Of a DNA stretch of 64,000 nucleotides, positions 27,506 through 37,362 are shown piece by piece (position 1 is the stretch's first letter; every line of letters begins with the position of its first letter). Under the pieces are notes generated by a model that worked only from the letters and a program-made list of their open reading frames with translations, did not search any database and was not told the origin of the DNA. The DNA comes from Actinomadura craniellae. Lineage in GTDB: Bacteria; Actinomycetota; Actinomycetes; Streptosporangiales; Streptosporangiaceae. The translations under genes and the position numbers were made by a program. Location: assembly GCF_003289645.1 (NCBI RefSeq), contig NZ_QLYX01000021.1, positions 62,001-126,000 of the forward strand, in the 5' to 3' direction.

Positions 27506-28972
27506 CTAGAGGCCGTACTCCTCCAGCAGGTGCAGCCAGATCTCGCTGACGGCCGGGAACACCGGGACAGCATGCCAGAGCCGTTCCATCGGCACCTCGC
27601 CGACGACCGCGATCGTGGCCGAGTGCAGGAGATCGGCCACGCCGGGCCCGACGAAGGTCACGCCGAGCAGGACGCGGCGCCGCTCGTCGACAACGGCCTT
27701 GGCGCGGCCACGGTACCCGTCGGCCTGCAGGTAGGCGCCGGTGACCTGCGCCAGGTCGTACTCGACGACGCGCACGTCGAAGCCCTCGGCCCGGGCGGCC
27801 TCCTCGGTGCGCCCCACACAGCAGACCTGCGGGTCGGTGAAGACCACCTGGGGGGCACCGAGGCCGTCCGCGATCTCGCGGAGCCCGGGCAGGTCGTCCG
27901 GCCGGCCGGCGGCCCGGGCGGCGATCACGTCGCCGCACAGCCGGGCCTGGTACTTGCCCATGTGGGTGAGGAGGTCGAGCCCGTTGACGTCGCCGACGGC
28001 GTACAGCCAGTCCCCGGCCACGCCCTCGACCCGCATGTCGGGGCCCACCCGCAGCGGACCCGTGGGCTCCAGCCCCACGGTGTCGAGGCCGAGCCCGTCG
28101 ACGGCGGAGCGGCGGCCGGTGGCGACCAGCAGTTCGTCGACCTCCAGGGTGCCGCCGTCGTCCAGGTGCAGGGTCACCGGGCCGTCCGCGTCCGCCCGGT
28201 CGACGCGTACGGGCTGCCGGCCGAACCGCACGTCGATCCCCTTGCGCCGCATCTCCTCCAGCAGCAGTTCGCCGGCGAACGGCTCGGTACGGGCCAGCAG
28301 CCGGTGACCGCGCACGAGGATCGTCGTCTCCTCGGCACCGAGGAAGTGCAGGGCCTGGGCCATCTCGCAGGCGACCGGGCCGGCGCCGATCACGGCCAGC
28401 CGCCGGGGCGCCTTGGTGAACGTGGTGGCCTCGCGGTTCGTCCAGGGGTTCGCCTCGGCCAACCCGGGGATCGAGGGCAGCGCCGGCTCGGTCCCGGTGG
28501 CCAGGATCACCGCGTGCCGGGCGCGCAGTTCGGTGCCGGTGCCGTCCGGCCGCACCGCCTCGACCAGGCGGGGGCCCCGCAGCCGCCCGAACCCGCGCAC
28601 CATGACGGCCGGCAGGCTCTCCACCCAGGCGACCTGCTTGCTGTCGTCCAGGTGGTAGATGGTCTCGTCGCGCCGGGCGAGGACTGCGGGCACGTCGACG
28701 GAACCGGTCAGCGCCGCCGCCACCCCCCGCACGCGGCGGGCCTCGTCGACCGACTCCATGGGGCGCAGCAGCGCCTTGCTCGGCACGCAGGCGTAGTAGG
28801 CGCACTCACCGCCGGCGAGGCGGCTCTCCACCAGGGCGGCCGTCAGCCCGCCCCGCACCGCCCGGGCGACCGCGATCTCTCCCGCGGGGCCGCCGCCGAT
28901 CACGACGACGTCGACGTCGACGTCGGCTTCCGCGCCGCCGCCAGGGTGCGGGGAAGTGTGCTGCTGGGACAT
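27506..28972 (-). CDS. Pyridine nucleotide-disulfide oxidoreductase, MerA/Lpd-like, with altered C-terminal active site
   Basis: A 488-residue FAD/NAD(P)H flavoprotein. It has the N-terminal dinucleotide motif VVVIGGGPAGEIAV, a redox-active CxxxxC (GGECAYYACVPSKALL), the second Rossmann motif RLAVIGAGPVACEMAQAL, and VGDVNGLDLL for FAD. In lipoamide dehydrogenase and glutathione reductase the dimer partner provides His in HPT-x-x-E; here the aligned residues are FPAVSE, so the His is replaced by Phe while Glu remains, as in mercuric-reductase-like members. It lacks the MerA C-terminal Cys pair. The substrate is therefore unclear. Confidence 0.82.
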   Translation of the reverse strand: MSQQHTSPHPGGGAEADVDVDVVVIGGGPAGEIAVARAVRGGLTAALVESRLAGGECAYYACVPSKALLRPMESVDEARRVRGVAAALTGSVDVPAVLARRDETIYHLDDSKQVAWVESLPAVMVRGFGRLRGPRLVEAVRPDGTGTELRARHAVILATGTEPALPSIPGLAEANPWTNREATTFTKAPRRLAVIGAGPVACEMAQALHFLGAEETTILVRGHRLLARTEPFAGELLLEEMRRKGIDVRFGRQPVRVDRADADGPVTLHLDDGGTLEVDELLVATGRRSAVDGLGLDTVGLEPTGPLRVGPDMRVEGVAGDWLYAVGDVNGLDLLTHMGKYQARLCGDVIAARAAGRPDDLPGLREIADGLGAPQVVFTDPQVCCVGRTEEAARAEGFDVRVVEYDLAQVTGAYLQADGYRGRAKAVVDERRRVLLGVTFVGPGVADLLHSATIAVVGEVPMERLWHAVPVFPAVSEIWLHLLEEYGL

Positions 28973-29289
28973 GCTTCCGGCCTTCCTCGAGGTGCGGGCT
29001 GGGAACGGCCCGGTGAGCGCCGTCCCGGCTTGTCCAAACTTGTGCCCGCCCCAGGCGCGCTCGCCCGGATCTGCGCAGTAATGACCCGTTCATTGCCAAT
29101 CTGCTACATATCAGACACGTAGAGTGGGCGCGTGAGTTCCCCTGAACGCACGCAGGTGTCGGCGCGCGCGGGACCCCCGCCACGCGCCGGCCCCGGTGGT
29201 CCTCCCTTTAGACCACGTGACCTGCGACTACCCCGCGGATGGGCAAGGCCCGTCCCGGCCGCGCGCGGCACCTCACGAGGGGACGGTCG
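28973..29289. other. Divergent intergenic region, flavoprotein/histidine kinase
   Basis: This 317-nt region must hold promoters for both flanking genes. I see an AT-richer patch around 29085-29125 (TTGCCAATCTGC, ACATATCAG) that may be the kinase promoter, but no clear -10/-35 pair, no inverted repeat of note, and no convincing small gene. Confidence 0.4.
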
Positions 29290-30705
29290 GTGAACTGGAA
29301 ACGCTCATCGCTTCGCACGGGCTCCACCCTGATCGCCGCCGTCATCGCGGCCCTGGTGTCGATCAGCATCAGCCTGCTCTTCCTCCTCCAGGTCGCCGCG
29401 GAACGGGAGGACCGGGACGCGGCGCGGGCCGACGCGGCCATCGACCGGGTGTTCTTCATGATCAGGAAGGACCGGCTTCCGCCGGAACTGTCCAACCGCC
29501 AGGACGAGACGATGGTCCAGGTCGTGGACTCCCGCGGCCGGGTCGTCTCCGCCTCCGAGTCCCTGGCGGGCCGGCCGCCGATGGCGACCTTCGTCCCGCC
29601 CCCCGGGCAGCGGGTCCGGATCGAGCGGACCCTGTGCCCCCCGAACGGGCTGACCGGATGCATGGACGTCAAGGCGACGGCGGTCACCGACCGCATGAGC
29701 CCGGCCCCGCAGAACCACATGATCATCTATACCGCAACGCCCCATCACCCCTGGTACGGGTCCCTCGGGATGCTGCTCCTGGCAGGCGCCGCCTCGACGA
29801 TGGCGACCGCGCTGGCATCGGCCGGGATCTACTGGATGGTCACCAAGACCCTGGCCCCCATGAACGCCATCCGCACCGAACTGGCCGAGATCACCGCCAC
29901 CAACCTCGACCGCCGGGTACCGGTGCCCAAGCACCAGGAACTCCGGCTGATGGCCGAGACGGTGAACGCCACCCTGGACCGCCTCCAGAACGCCGTCGAC
30001 CAGTTGCGGCGCTTCACCTCGGAGGCCTCGCACGACCTGCGCAGCCCGATCACCGCGATGCGCACCCACCTGGAGGAGGCGCTGCTCTACCCCGAGGACA
30101 CCGACTGGCCGCGACTGACCACGGAGGTGCTGTCCGGGGTGGAGCGGCAGCAGGCGATCGTGACCGACCTGCTGACCCTGTCCCGGCTGGACTCCGGCCT
30201 GCCCCTGTACCGCGAGCCGACCGACCTCGCCCGCCTGGTCGAGGCCGAACTGGGCCGGCGTCCCCCCGCCCGGGTCGGCATCGTCCGGAAGCTGGGCGAA
30301 GGGGTGATCGTCGACTGTGACCGGCTGCGCATCACCCGGCTGCTGACCAACCTGCTCGACAACGCCGAACGCCACGCCACTGGTCAGATCACCGTCACCG
30401 TCCGCTTCCAGGACTCCAGCGCGGTGCTGGAGGTCGCCGACGACGGCGAGGGCGTCCCACCCGAGCACCGCGAGAAGATCTTCGAGCGCTTCACCCGGCT
30501 GGAGGCCTCCCGCTCCCGCGACCCGGCCGGCACGGGGCTCGGCCTGCCGATCTGCCGGGATATCGCCAAGGCCCACCACGGCACCCTGGCCCTGGAGGAC
30601 AGCGACCACGGGGCTCGCTTCGTCCTCTACCTCCCCCGGGCCGGGCACTTCCCCCAGGAACCCGAGTGCGCTCCGGAGCCGCACGACCCCGCCACGCTCC
30701 GATGA
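29290..30705 (+). CDS. Sensor histidine kinase, no adjacent response regulator
   Basis: A 471-residue membrane kinase. One helix lies near residues 12-34 (AAVIAALVSISISLLFLLQV), followed by an external domain of about 120 residues, a second helix near 160-185, a HAMP region, then the kinase core: phosphoacceptor His in FTSEASHDLRSPITAMRTHL, N-box LLTNLLDNAERHA, and G-boxes DDGEGVP and GTGLGLPI. All catalytic motifs are intact. The GTG at 29290 has GAGGGG upstream. No response regulator gene lies within this window on either side, so its partner must be encoded elsewhere or it is an orphan. Confidence 0.88.
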   Translation: MNWKRSSLRTGSTLIAAVIAALVSISISLLFLLQVAAEREDRDAARADAAIDRVFFMIRKDRLPPELSNRQDETMVQVVDSRGRVVSASESLAGRPPMATFVPPPGQRVRIERTLCPPNGLTGCMDVKATAVTDRMSPAPQNHMIIYTATPHHPWYGSLGMLLLAGAASTMATALASAGIYWMVTKTLAPMNAIRTELAEITATNLDRRVPVPKHQELRLMAETVNATLDRLQNAVDQLRRFTSEASHDLRSPITAMRTHLEEALLYPEDTDWPRLTTEVLSGVERQQAIVTDLLTLSRLDSGLPLYREPTDLARLVEAELGRRPPARVGIVRKLGEGVIVDCDRLRITRLLTNLLDNAERHATGQITVTVRFQDSSAVLEVADDGEGVPPEHREKIFERFTRLEASRSRDPAGTGLGLPICRDIAKAHHGTLALEDSDHGARFVLYLPRAGHFPQEPECAPEPHDPATLR

Positions 30706-30926
30706 TCACCGCCGCGCGCTCGGCGGCCGACCCGCGTCCCAGCACGCTCCGCCGCCCCGGGCGGTGACCTGGAGGCCCGCCGGCCATGGCCCGAGCGGTC
30801 GGCTCCGTGTCACGGCGATGCGCCCGGGTAGTGGGGGCGCGAGGCGGGCCGACGGCCTCCGGGGGCGCACCGTCGCGCCCCGGGCGACCCGTCTCTCGGC
30901 GAACACCGAGTTCATGAGAGGTCGAG

Positions 30927-31853
30927 ATGAGCGCACCGTACGACGAGCACGAGGCCAGAGGACTCGCCCGCGCGCTGGGCTGGATGAGCCTCGGGCTGGG
31001 GACCGCCCAACTCACCGCGCCGCGCGCCGTCGGCCGGACGGCCGGCGTCGACGACTCGCCGGTGATCCGGGCCCTGCTGCCCCTGGTGGGGCTACGCGAG
31101 CTGACGCACGCCGCGGGCCTGCTGAGAGGGCACCGGCCGACGCGCTGGGCGTGGACGCGCGTGGCCGGCGACGCCATGGACCTGGCCATTCTGGGCACGG
31201 CCCTGCGGGACCGGCGGGGCCCGCGCCGGCAGCGCGTCGCGGCGGCCACCGCGGCCGTGGCCGGCATCACCGCCATCGACCTGTACACCGCGCTGCGGGC
31301 ACGGGCCGCCGCCGGCGGCACGGGCGACCTGCACCTGCGCGCCTCCGTCACGGTCAACCGGCCCCGCGCCGAGGCGTACCGGCACTGGCGCGAGTTCGGC
31401 AACCTGCCCCGGTTCATGACCCACCTGCGGTCGGTGGACGACATCGGTGAGGGGCGCACCCGCTGGACCGCCGAGGCGCCGGTCAAGAGCACCGTCTCCT
31501 GGGAGGCCGAGCTCGTCGAAGACCTGCCCGACGAGCTGATCGCCTGGCGCTCGCTGCGGGACACCGGGCAGGGCCCCGGCGTCTCCAGCTCCGGGTCGGT
31601 GCGCTTCTCCGACGCCCCCGGCGGGCGCGGCACCGAGGTGCGGGTGGAGATGACCTACGCGCCGCCCGGCGGCAGGGTCGGCGCGGCCTTCGCCCGCCTC
31701 TTCGGCGAGCACCCCGAGCAGCAGGTCCGCGACGACCTGCGCCGGTTCAAGCAGATCCTGGAGACCGGTGAGGTGGCGCGCTCGGACGCCCGCCCCGAGG
31801 GGTTCCGCGCCCGGGGATTCGCCCGGGAGCGGCCGGCGCAGCCCGTGGCGTGA
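30927..31853 (+). CDS. SRPBCC/cyclase-family protein with N-terminal helical part
   Basis: A 308-residue protein. Residues 10-130 are helical with hydrophobic stretches ([39 protein letters not shown]), so this part may contact the membrane. The C-terminal domain (about 135-290) is a START/SRPBCC fold: [40 protein letters not shown] and [18 protein letters not shown]. This type binds hydrophobic ligands or acts in polyketide cyclisation, but no polyketide genes are near. It is followed 56 nt later by a zinc alcohol dehydrogenase, a pairing I have seen in other actinomycetes. Confidence 0.75.
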   Translation: MSAPYDEHEARGLARALGWMSLGLGTAQLTAPRAVGRTAGVDDSPVIRALLPLVGLRELTHAAGLLRGHRPTRWAWTRVAGDAMDLAILGTALRDRRGPRRQRVAAATAAVAGITAIDLYTALRARAAAGGTGDLHLRASVTVNRPRAEAYRHWREFGNLPRFMTHLRSVDDIGEGRTRWTAEAPVKSTVSWEAELVEDLPDELIAWRSLRDTGQGPGVSSSGSVRFSDAPGGRGTEVRVEMTYAPPGGRVGAAFARLFGEHPEQQVRDDLRRFKQILETGEVARSDARPEGFRARGFARERPAQPVA

Positions 31854-31909
31854 CGTCCGAACCCTTCGAGCTGCGGCCGGCACGGCCGCGGAGAGGAACG
31901 AGGAACACC

Positions 31910-33082
31910 GTGAAGGCCAACTGCTGGACGGGCAGGAACACCGTCGAGATCGAAAGGGTGCCGGACCCGCAGATCCTCAATCCGCGGGACGCGATCGTCC
32001 GGATCACCTCGACCGCCATCTGCGGCTCCGACCTGCACCTGTACGACGGTTACGTCCCCACCATGAAGAAGGGCGACGTCCTCGGCCACGAATTCATGGG
32101 CGAGGTCGTGGAGGTCGGGCCCGGCGTGTCGAACCTGCGGCCGGGGGACCGGGTGGTGGTCCCCTTCCCCATCGCCTGCGGCAACTGCTGGTCCTGCGAG
32201 CACGAGCTGTACTCGCTGTGCGAGAACTCCAACCCCAACGCGGGGATCGCCGAGAAGCTCCTGGGGCACTCCCCCGCGGGCGTCTTCGGCTACTCCCACA
32301 TGCTGGGCGGCTACCCCGGCGGGCAGGCGGAGTACGCGCGCGTGCCCTTCGCCGACGTCGGGCCAATCAAGATCGAGGACGATCTGCCCGACGAGAAGGT
32401 GCTCTTCCTGTCCGACATCCTGCCCACCGGCTACATGGGGGCGGAGATGTGCGGCATCTCCCCCGGCGACACCATCGCCGTCTGGGGAGCCGGGCCCGTC
32501 GGGCAGTTCGCCGCGGCCAGCGCCCGCCTGCTGGGCGCCGAGCGGGTCATCGTCATCGACCGCTTCCCGCACCGGCTGCGGATGGCCCGGGAGCACACCG
32601 GGGCGGAGACGATCGACTACGCGGAGACCGACGTCCTGGAGGAGCTGCGGGAGATGACCGCCGGCCGCGGGCCGGACGCGTGCATCGACGCCGTGGGCAT
32701 GGAGGCGCACCATCCCAACCCGGCCATGTACGGCTACGACCGTGCCAAGCAGGCCGCCCGGCTGGAGACCGAGCGGCCGTACGCCCTGCGCGAGGCGATC
32801 ATGGCCTGCCGCAACGGCGGCGTCGTCTCGGTCATCGGTGTCTACACCGGGCTCGCCGACAAGTTCCCGATGGGCGCGCTGATGAACCGGTCCCTCACCC
32901 TCCGGACGGGCCAGTGCCACACGCAGAAGTACCTGCGACCGCTGCTGGACCGCATCCGCAACGGGGAGATCGACCCCAGCTTCGTCATCTCCCACCGGAT
33001 GCGGCTCGACCAGGCCCCGCGGGCCTACGAGATGTTCAAGAACAAGGTGGACGACTGCACCAAGATCGTCCTGACCCCGTGA
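31910..33082 (+). CDS. Zinc-dependent alcohol dehydrogenase (formaldehyde dehydrogenase-like)
   Basis: A 390-residue MDR-family dehydrogenase. It carries the catalytic zinc ligands ([15 protein letters not shown]), the structural zinc site ([17 protein letters not shown]) and the NAD-binding motif [21 protein letters not shown] long insert before the C-terminal region ([20 protein letters not shown]) is typical of glutathione-independent formaldehyde dehydrogenase-like members. The GTG at 31910 has GAGAGGAACGAGG upstream. It lies 56 nt after the SRPBCC gene and probably shares its transcript. The substrate is not determinable by eye. Confidence 0.9.
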   Translation: MKANCWTGRNTVEIERVPDPQILNPRDAIVRITSTAICGSDLHLYDGYVPTMKKGDVLGHEFMGEVVEVGPGVSNLRPGDRVVVPFPIACGNCWSCEHELYSLCENSNPNAGIAEKLLGHSPAGVFGYSHMLGGYPGGQAEYARVPFADVGPIKIEDDLPDEKVLFLSDILPTGYMGAEMCGISPGDTIAVWGAGPVGQFAAASARLLGAERVIVIDRFPHRLRMAREHTGAETIDYAETDVLEELREMTAGRGPDACIDAVGMEAHHPNPAMYGYDRAKQAARLETERPYALREAIMACRNGGVVSVIGVYTGLADKFPMGALMNRSLTLRTGQCHTQKYLRPLLDRIRNGEIDPSFVISHRMRLDQAPRAYEMFKNKVDDCTKIVLTP

Positions 33083-33088
33083 ACGGGC

Positions 33089-33120
33089 CCCCGGCGGGCC
33101 CCGCCGCGGGCCCGCCGGGG
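33089..33120. terminator. Bidirectional hairpin between alcohol dehydrogenase and GNAT genes
   Basis: A perfect 13-bp stem (33089-33101 with 33108-33120), 6-nt loop, lies in the 51-nt space between two convergent genes. Confidence 0.8.
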
Positions 33121-33133
33121 CTCCCGCTCCGGC

Positions 33134-34108
33134 CTAGGGAAGGTCGGCGGTGTCGGCCTGGTACTCGCGGTACTCGCGCTGCCCGCGGAACCCCAGCTCC
33201 CGGTTGACCGCCAGCATGGAGGCGTTGTCGTCGGCGTTGTCGGTCTCGATCTCCGCCACCTCGGGGCGCTCGGCCCGCAGCCAGTCGAGCATCGCCGCCT
33301 TCAACCAGATGCCCAGCCGCCGCCCCCGGTGTTCCGGCACCACCGCCGTGTCGTACTGGGCCGCCCGCTCCGGTGCCGCTCCCGGCACCACGACTTCGGT
33401 GAACCCGGCCAGTTCCGGCGCCGCCGAGGGGCCGTGCAGCGCCGCCACCGTGTAGAGGTCGTCGCCGCGCGCGGCGACGACCCCCGCCATCTCGCGGACC
33501 CGCGCGGCGTCCCACCGGAACTGCTCGCCCTCGGCCATCGCGATCTTGGCCGTGGCGAGCTGGCCGGCCAGCTCGTTCGGGACCGTTCCCGTCCAGCGCC
33601 GCAGCCGGTAGCCCGGCCGGCCCTCGGCCACCCGCCGCGCCACCTCCAGCGGATCCACCTCCGCCATCCGCAGCAGCATGCTCTGCAGGGTCAGCACGCA
33701 GTGGAAGCCCCGGCCCTCCAGGAACGGCACCGCCGGAGTGCCCGCCACCACCTGGGCGAAGACGGTCCGGCAGCCGCCGGCCCGCAGCGCTCCGCCCGCG
33801 GCCGCCAGCAGGCGGGTGCCGATGCCGCCGCGCCGGTGCTCCGGGCGCACATGGATGTCGATCTCGCCGGCCCGGTCGGGGTCGTCCGGCAGCCGCAGGT
33901 ACGCCACCCCCGCGAGGTCGCCGTCCGGGCCCGGCTCGGCCCACAACAGGGTCCGGGAGGCCATCTTCGGGACGAGGAGCCGGGCCCGGGTCTGCTCGAA
34001 GTCCAGAGGCGGCTCGTCGGGCTGGTCGTGGGCGCACGCGGCGACCACGACGCGGTGCCACTGGCGGAGCTGCGCGTCGGTGGGAGTGTCGATCGCGATG
34101 ACGGCCAT
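33134..34108 (-). CDS. Tandem GNAT-family N-acetyltransferase
   Basis: A 324-residue protein with two GNAT domains. The first has DIHVRPEHRRGGIGTRLLAA, the acetyl-CoA loop R-x-x-G-x-G/A. The second has TAVVPEHRGRRLGIWLKAAM and ends ETDNADDNASMLAVNRELGF, the region that commonly contains the active-site Asn and Tyr/Phe in such pairs. Fused double GNATs include MshD (mycothiol synthase), but the motif order is not specific enough to claim that. It follows the methylmalonyl-CoA mutase/MeaB genes by 78 nt on the same strand. The acceptor is unknown. Confidence 0.82.
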   Translation of the reverse strand: MAVIAIDTPTDAQLRQWHRVVVAACAHDQPDEPPLDFEQTRARLLVPKMASRTLLWAEPGPDGDLAGVAYLRLPDDPDRAGEIDIHVRPEHRRGGIGTRLLAAAGGALRAGGCRTVFAQVVAGTPAVPFLEGRGFHCVLTLQSMLLRMAEVDPLEVARRVAEGRPGYRLRRWTGTVPNELAGQLATAKIAMAEGEQFRWDAARVREMAGVVAARGDDLYTVAALHGPSAAPELAGFTEVVVPGAAPERAAQYDTAVVPEHRGRRLGIWLKAAMLDWLRAERPEVAEIETDNADDNASMLAVNRELGFRGQREYREYQADTADLP

Positions 34109-34186
34109 GGAAGCCGTTCTATCGGATTCGGCCGTGGCGTGACCGCCACGTGGCACAACTCGTCCCACCGGGACGGTCAGGACGGG

Positions 34187-35164
34187 TCAGGAAAGGCCGG
34201 AGAACGCGTCCAGAATCCGCTCCGCGGCGATCGAAGGCGGCAGGCTCCCCTCGGCCACCGCCCGCTCCAGGCCGGGCACCAGCGCCCGCACCGCCGGGTC
34301 GGCCCGCAGCCCCGACAGCAGGCGGTCCTCCACCATCGCCCAGATCCACTGGACCTGCTGGCGGCGCCGGCGCTCGGCCAGTTCCCCGGTGGCCGCCAGC
34401 TCGTCCTGGTGCCGCTCGACGTGCTTCCAGACGGTGTCGAGCCCGCTGCCCGCCAGGGCGCTGCAGGTGAGGACGGGGGTGTCCCGGGCGCCCTCGGAGC
34501 GCAGCAGGCGCAACGCCCCGGCCAGCTCGCGGGCGGCCTTGCGGGCCTCCAGCTCGTGCGGGCCGTCGGCCTTGTTGACCGCGATCACGTCGGCGAGCTC
34601 CAGCACGCCCTTCTTGATGCCCTGCAGCTGGTCGCCGGTGCGGGCCAGCGTCAGGAACAGGAACGTGTCGACCATCTGGGCGACCGCGGTCTCCGACTGG
34701 CCCACCCCGACGGTCTCCACGAGCACCACGTCGTACCCGGCCGCCTCCATCACGACCATGGCCTCCCGGGTGGCCCGGGCGACCCCGCCGAGGGTGCCGG
34801 CGGTGGGCGACGGCCGGATGAACGCGGCGGGATCCACCGCCAGCCGGGCCATCCGCGTCTTGTCGCCCAGGATGCTGCCGCCGTGCCGGGTGGAGGAAGG
34901 GTCCACCGCGAGCACCGCCACCCGGTGCCCGGCCGCGGTCAGGTCCGTGCCGAGCGCGTCGATGAAGGTGGACTTGCCGACACCGGGAACGCCGGTGATG
35001 CCCACCCGGCGTGCCCGGCCCGCGTCCGGGGTCAGTTCGGCCAGCAGCCGGCCGGCCAGCTCCCGGTGGTCGGGCCGGGTGGACTCCACCAGGGTGATGG
35101 CGCGCGCGATCCATGCCCGCGCGCCCTCCCGTACCCCCTTCGCGTAGTCCGGGACGTCCGGCAT
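34187..35164 (-). CDS. meaB: Methylmalonyl-CoA mutase-associated GTPase MeaB
   Basis: A 325-residue G3E-type GTPase that loads or protects the adenosylcobalamin of methylmalonyl-CoA mutase. It has Walker [39 protein letters not shown], switch [14 protein letters not shown] and the base-specificity motif VNKADG. Start and stop fit a TGATG overlap of one base with the mutase large subunit, so the genes are translationally coupled. It lies immediately downstream of the two mutase genes, the classic actinobacterial arrangement. Confidence 0.95.
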   Translation of the reverse strand: MPDVPDYAKGVREGARAWIARAITLVESTRPDHRELAGRLLAELTPDAGRARRVGITGVPGVGKSTFIDALGTDLTAAGHRVAVLAVDPSSTRHGGSILGDKTRMARLAVDPAAFIRPSPTAGTLGGVARATREAMVVMEAAGYDVVLVETVGVGQSETAVAQMVDTFLFLTLARTGDQLQGIKKGVLELADVIAVNKADGPHELEARKAARELAGALRLLRSEGARDTPVLTCSALAGSGLDTVWKHVERHQDELAATGELAERRRRQQVQWIWAMVEDRLLSGLRADPAVRALVPGLERAVAEGSLPPSIAAERILDAFSGLS

Positions 35165-37362
35165 CACGCGTGCCCGAGCCGCGCCGACAGCTCGCCCAGC
35201 AGGTCGATGGCGGCGTCGGCGATGACCGTGCCCGGCGGGAAGATCGCGCTGGCGCCCGCCGCGCGCAGCTCGTCGAAGTCGCCCGGCGGGATCACCCCGC
35301 CCACGACGATCATGATGTCCGCGCGGCCCAGTTCGGCCAGCTCCGCGCGCAGCGCCGGCACCAGGGTGAGGTGACCGGCGGCCAGGGAGGACACCCCGAC
35401 GATGTGCACGTCGGCCTCGACCGCCTGCCGGGCGACCTCGGCGGGGGTCTGGAACAGCGGGCCCACGTCGACGTCGAAGCCGAGGTCGGCGAAGGCCGTG
35501 GAGATCACCTTCTGGCCGCGGTCGTGGCCGTCCTGGCCCATCTTGGCGACCAGGATCCGGGGGCGGCGGCCCTCGGCCTCCTCGAACCGGGCGGTCGCCG
35601 CCCGGCTCTGCTCGATGTTGGAGGCAGGGCCGGCCTCGTTGCGGTACACACCCGTGATCGTACGGATTTGCCCGGCATGACGCCCGTAGACCTGCTCCAG
35701 CGCGTCCGAGATCTCGCCCACGGTCGCCTTGGCGCGGGCCGCGTCGATCGCCAGAGCCAGCAGGTTGCCCTCCAGGTCGGGGCCGCTCGGCGCGCCCGCC
35801 GCCCCGGTCAGCGCGGCCAGCGCCGCCGCGACGTCGGCCTCCGACCGCTCGGCGCGCAGCCGCTGCAGCTTGTCGAGCTGCTGGGCGCGGACCGAGACGT
35901 TGTCGACCTTGAGCACCTCGATCGGTTCGTCGGCGTCCGGCCGGTACTTGTTGACGCCGATCACCGGCTGGCGGCCGGAGTCGATCCGGGCCTGGGTGCG
36001 CGCCGCCGCCTCCTCGATCCGCAGCTTGGGCAGGCCCTCGTCGATCGCCTTGGCCATGCCGCCGGCGGCCTCCACCTCCTGGATGTGCCCCCAGGCGCGG
36101 CGGGCCAGGTCGTAGGTCAGCCGCTCGACGTACGCGCTGCCGCCCCACGGGTCGATCACGTGCGTGGTACCCGACTCCTGCTGGAGCAGCAGCTGGGTGT
36201 TGCGGGCGATCCGGGCGGAGAAGTCGGTGGGCAGCGCCAGCGCCTCGTCCAGCGCGTTGGTGTGCAGCGACTGGGTGTGCCCCTGCGTGGCGGCCATCGC
36301 CTCGACACAGGTGCGCGCCACGTTGTTGAAGACGTCCTGGGCGGTCAGCGACCAGCCCGAGGTCTGGCTGTGCGTGCGCAGCGACAGCGACTTGGCGTTC
36401 TTGGGCCCGAACTCGCGGACCAGCCGGGCCCACAGCAGCCGGGCCGCCCGCATCTTGGCGACCTCCATGAAGAAGTTCATGCCGATCGCCCAGAAGAACG
36501 ACAGCCGGGGGGCGAACGCGTCGATGTCGAGCCCCGCGGCGCGGCCCGCCCGCAGGTACTCCACGCCGTCGGCCAGGGTGTAGGCCAGCTCCAGGTCCGC
36601 CGTGGCCCCGGCCTCCTGAATGTGGTAGCCGGAGATCGAGATGGAGTTGAACTTCGGCATCCGCCGCGAGGTGAACGCGAAGATGTCGGAGATGATCCGC
36701 ATCGACGGCGCCGGCGGATAGATGTAGGTGTTGCGGACCATGAACTCCTTGAGGATGTCGTTCTGGATGGTCCCGGCCAACTGCTCCGGCGCCACCCCCT
36801 GCTCCTCGGCGGCCACGATGTAGAGCGCCAGCACGGGCAGCACCGCGCCGTTCATGGTCATCGACACGCTCATCCGGTCCAGCGGGATGCCGGCGAAGAG
36901 CTGCCGCATGTCGTAGATGGAGTCGATCGCCACCCCGGCCATGCCGACGTCGCCGGCCACCCGCGGGTGGTCGCTGTCGTAGCCGCGGTGGGTGGCCAGG
37001 TCGAAGGCGACCGACAGGCCCTTCTGCCCGGCGGCCAGGTTGCGCCGGTAGAAGGCGTTGGACTCCTCCGCGGTGGAGAACCCGGCGTACTGGCGGATCG
37101 TCCACGGCTGGGTGGTGTACATGGGCGCGTACGGGCCGCGCAGGTAGGGGGCGACACCCGGGTAGCCCGCCAGGAAGTCCAGGCCGGCCAGGTCGGCCGC
37201 GCCGTAGACCGGCTTGACGTCGATGCCCTCGGGGGTCTCCCAGGTGAACTCGTCGGCGTCCTTGCCGGTCGCCTCCGCGACCGCGGCGCGCCACTGCCGG
37301 ACGGTCTCCTCGGCCGGGACGGGGGCGCCGAGTTCGACATCGGAGAAGTCGGGGATCGTCAT
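35164..37362 (-). CDS. mutB: Methylmalonyl-CoA mutase, large subunit
   Basis: The 732-residue catalytic subunit isomerises methylmalonyl-CoA and succinyl-CoA using adenosylcobalamin. It has the N-terminal TIM-barrel active site ([41 protein letters not shown]) and the C-terminal B12 domain with the cobalamin-binding DxHxxG motif ([20 protein letters not shown]), then [12 protein letters not shown] and [12 protein letters not shown]. The length is typical. It overlaps mutA by 4 nt (ATGA) and meaB by 1 nt. The pathway is propionate, odd-chain fatty-acid and branched-chain amino acid breakdown, or the reverse direction for polyketide precursors. Confidence 0.97.
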   Translation of the reverse strand: MTIPDFSDVELGAPVPAEETVRQWRAAVAEATGKDADEFTWETPEGIDVKPVYGAADLAGLDFLAGYPGVAPYLRGPYAPMYTTQPWTIRQYAGFSTAEESNAFYRRNLAAGQKGLSVAFDLATHRGYDSDHPRVAGDVGMAGVAIDSIYDMRQLFAGIPLDRMSVSMTMNGAVLPVLALYIVAAEEQGVAPEQLAGTIQNDILKEFMVRNTYIYPPAPSMRIISDIFAFTSRRMPKFNSISISGYHIQEAGATADLELAYTLADGVEYLRAGRAAGLDIDAFAPRLSFFWAIGMNFFMEVAKMRAARLLWARLVREFGPKNAKSLSLRTHSQTSGWSLTAQDVFNNVARTCVEAMAATQGHTQSLHTNALDEALALPTDFSARIARNTQLLLQQESGTTHVIDPWGGSAYVERLTYDLARRAWGHIQEVEAAGGMAKAIDEGLPKLRIEEAAARTQARIDSGRQPVIGVNKYRPDADEPIEVLKVDNVSVRAQQLDKLQRLRAERSEADVAAALAALTGAAGAPSGPDLEGNLLALAIDAARAKATVGEISDALEQVYGRHAGQIRTITGVYRNEAGPASNIEQSRAATARFEEAEGRRPRILVAKMGQDGHDRGQKVISTAFADLGFDVDVGPLFQTPAEVARQAVEADVHIVGVSSLAAGHLTLVPALRAELAELGRADIMIVVGGVIPPGDFDELRAAGASAIFPPGTVIADAAIDLLGELSARLGHA

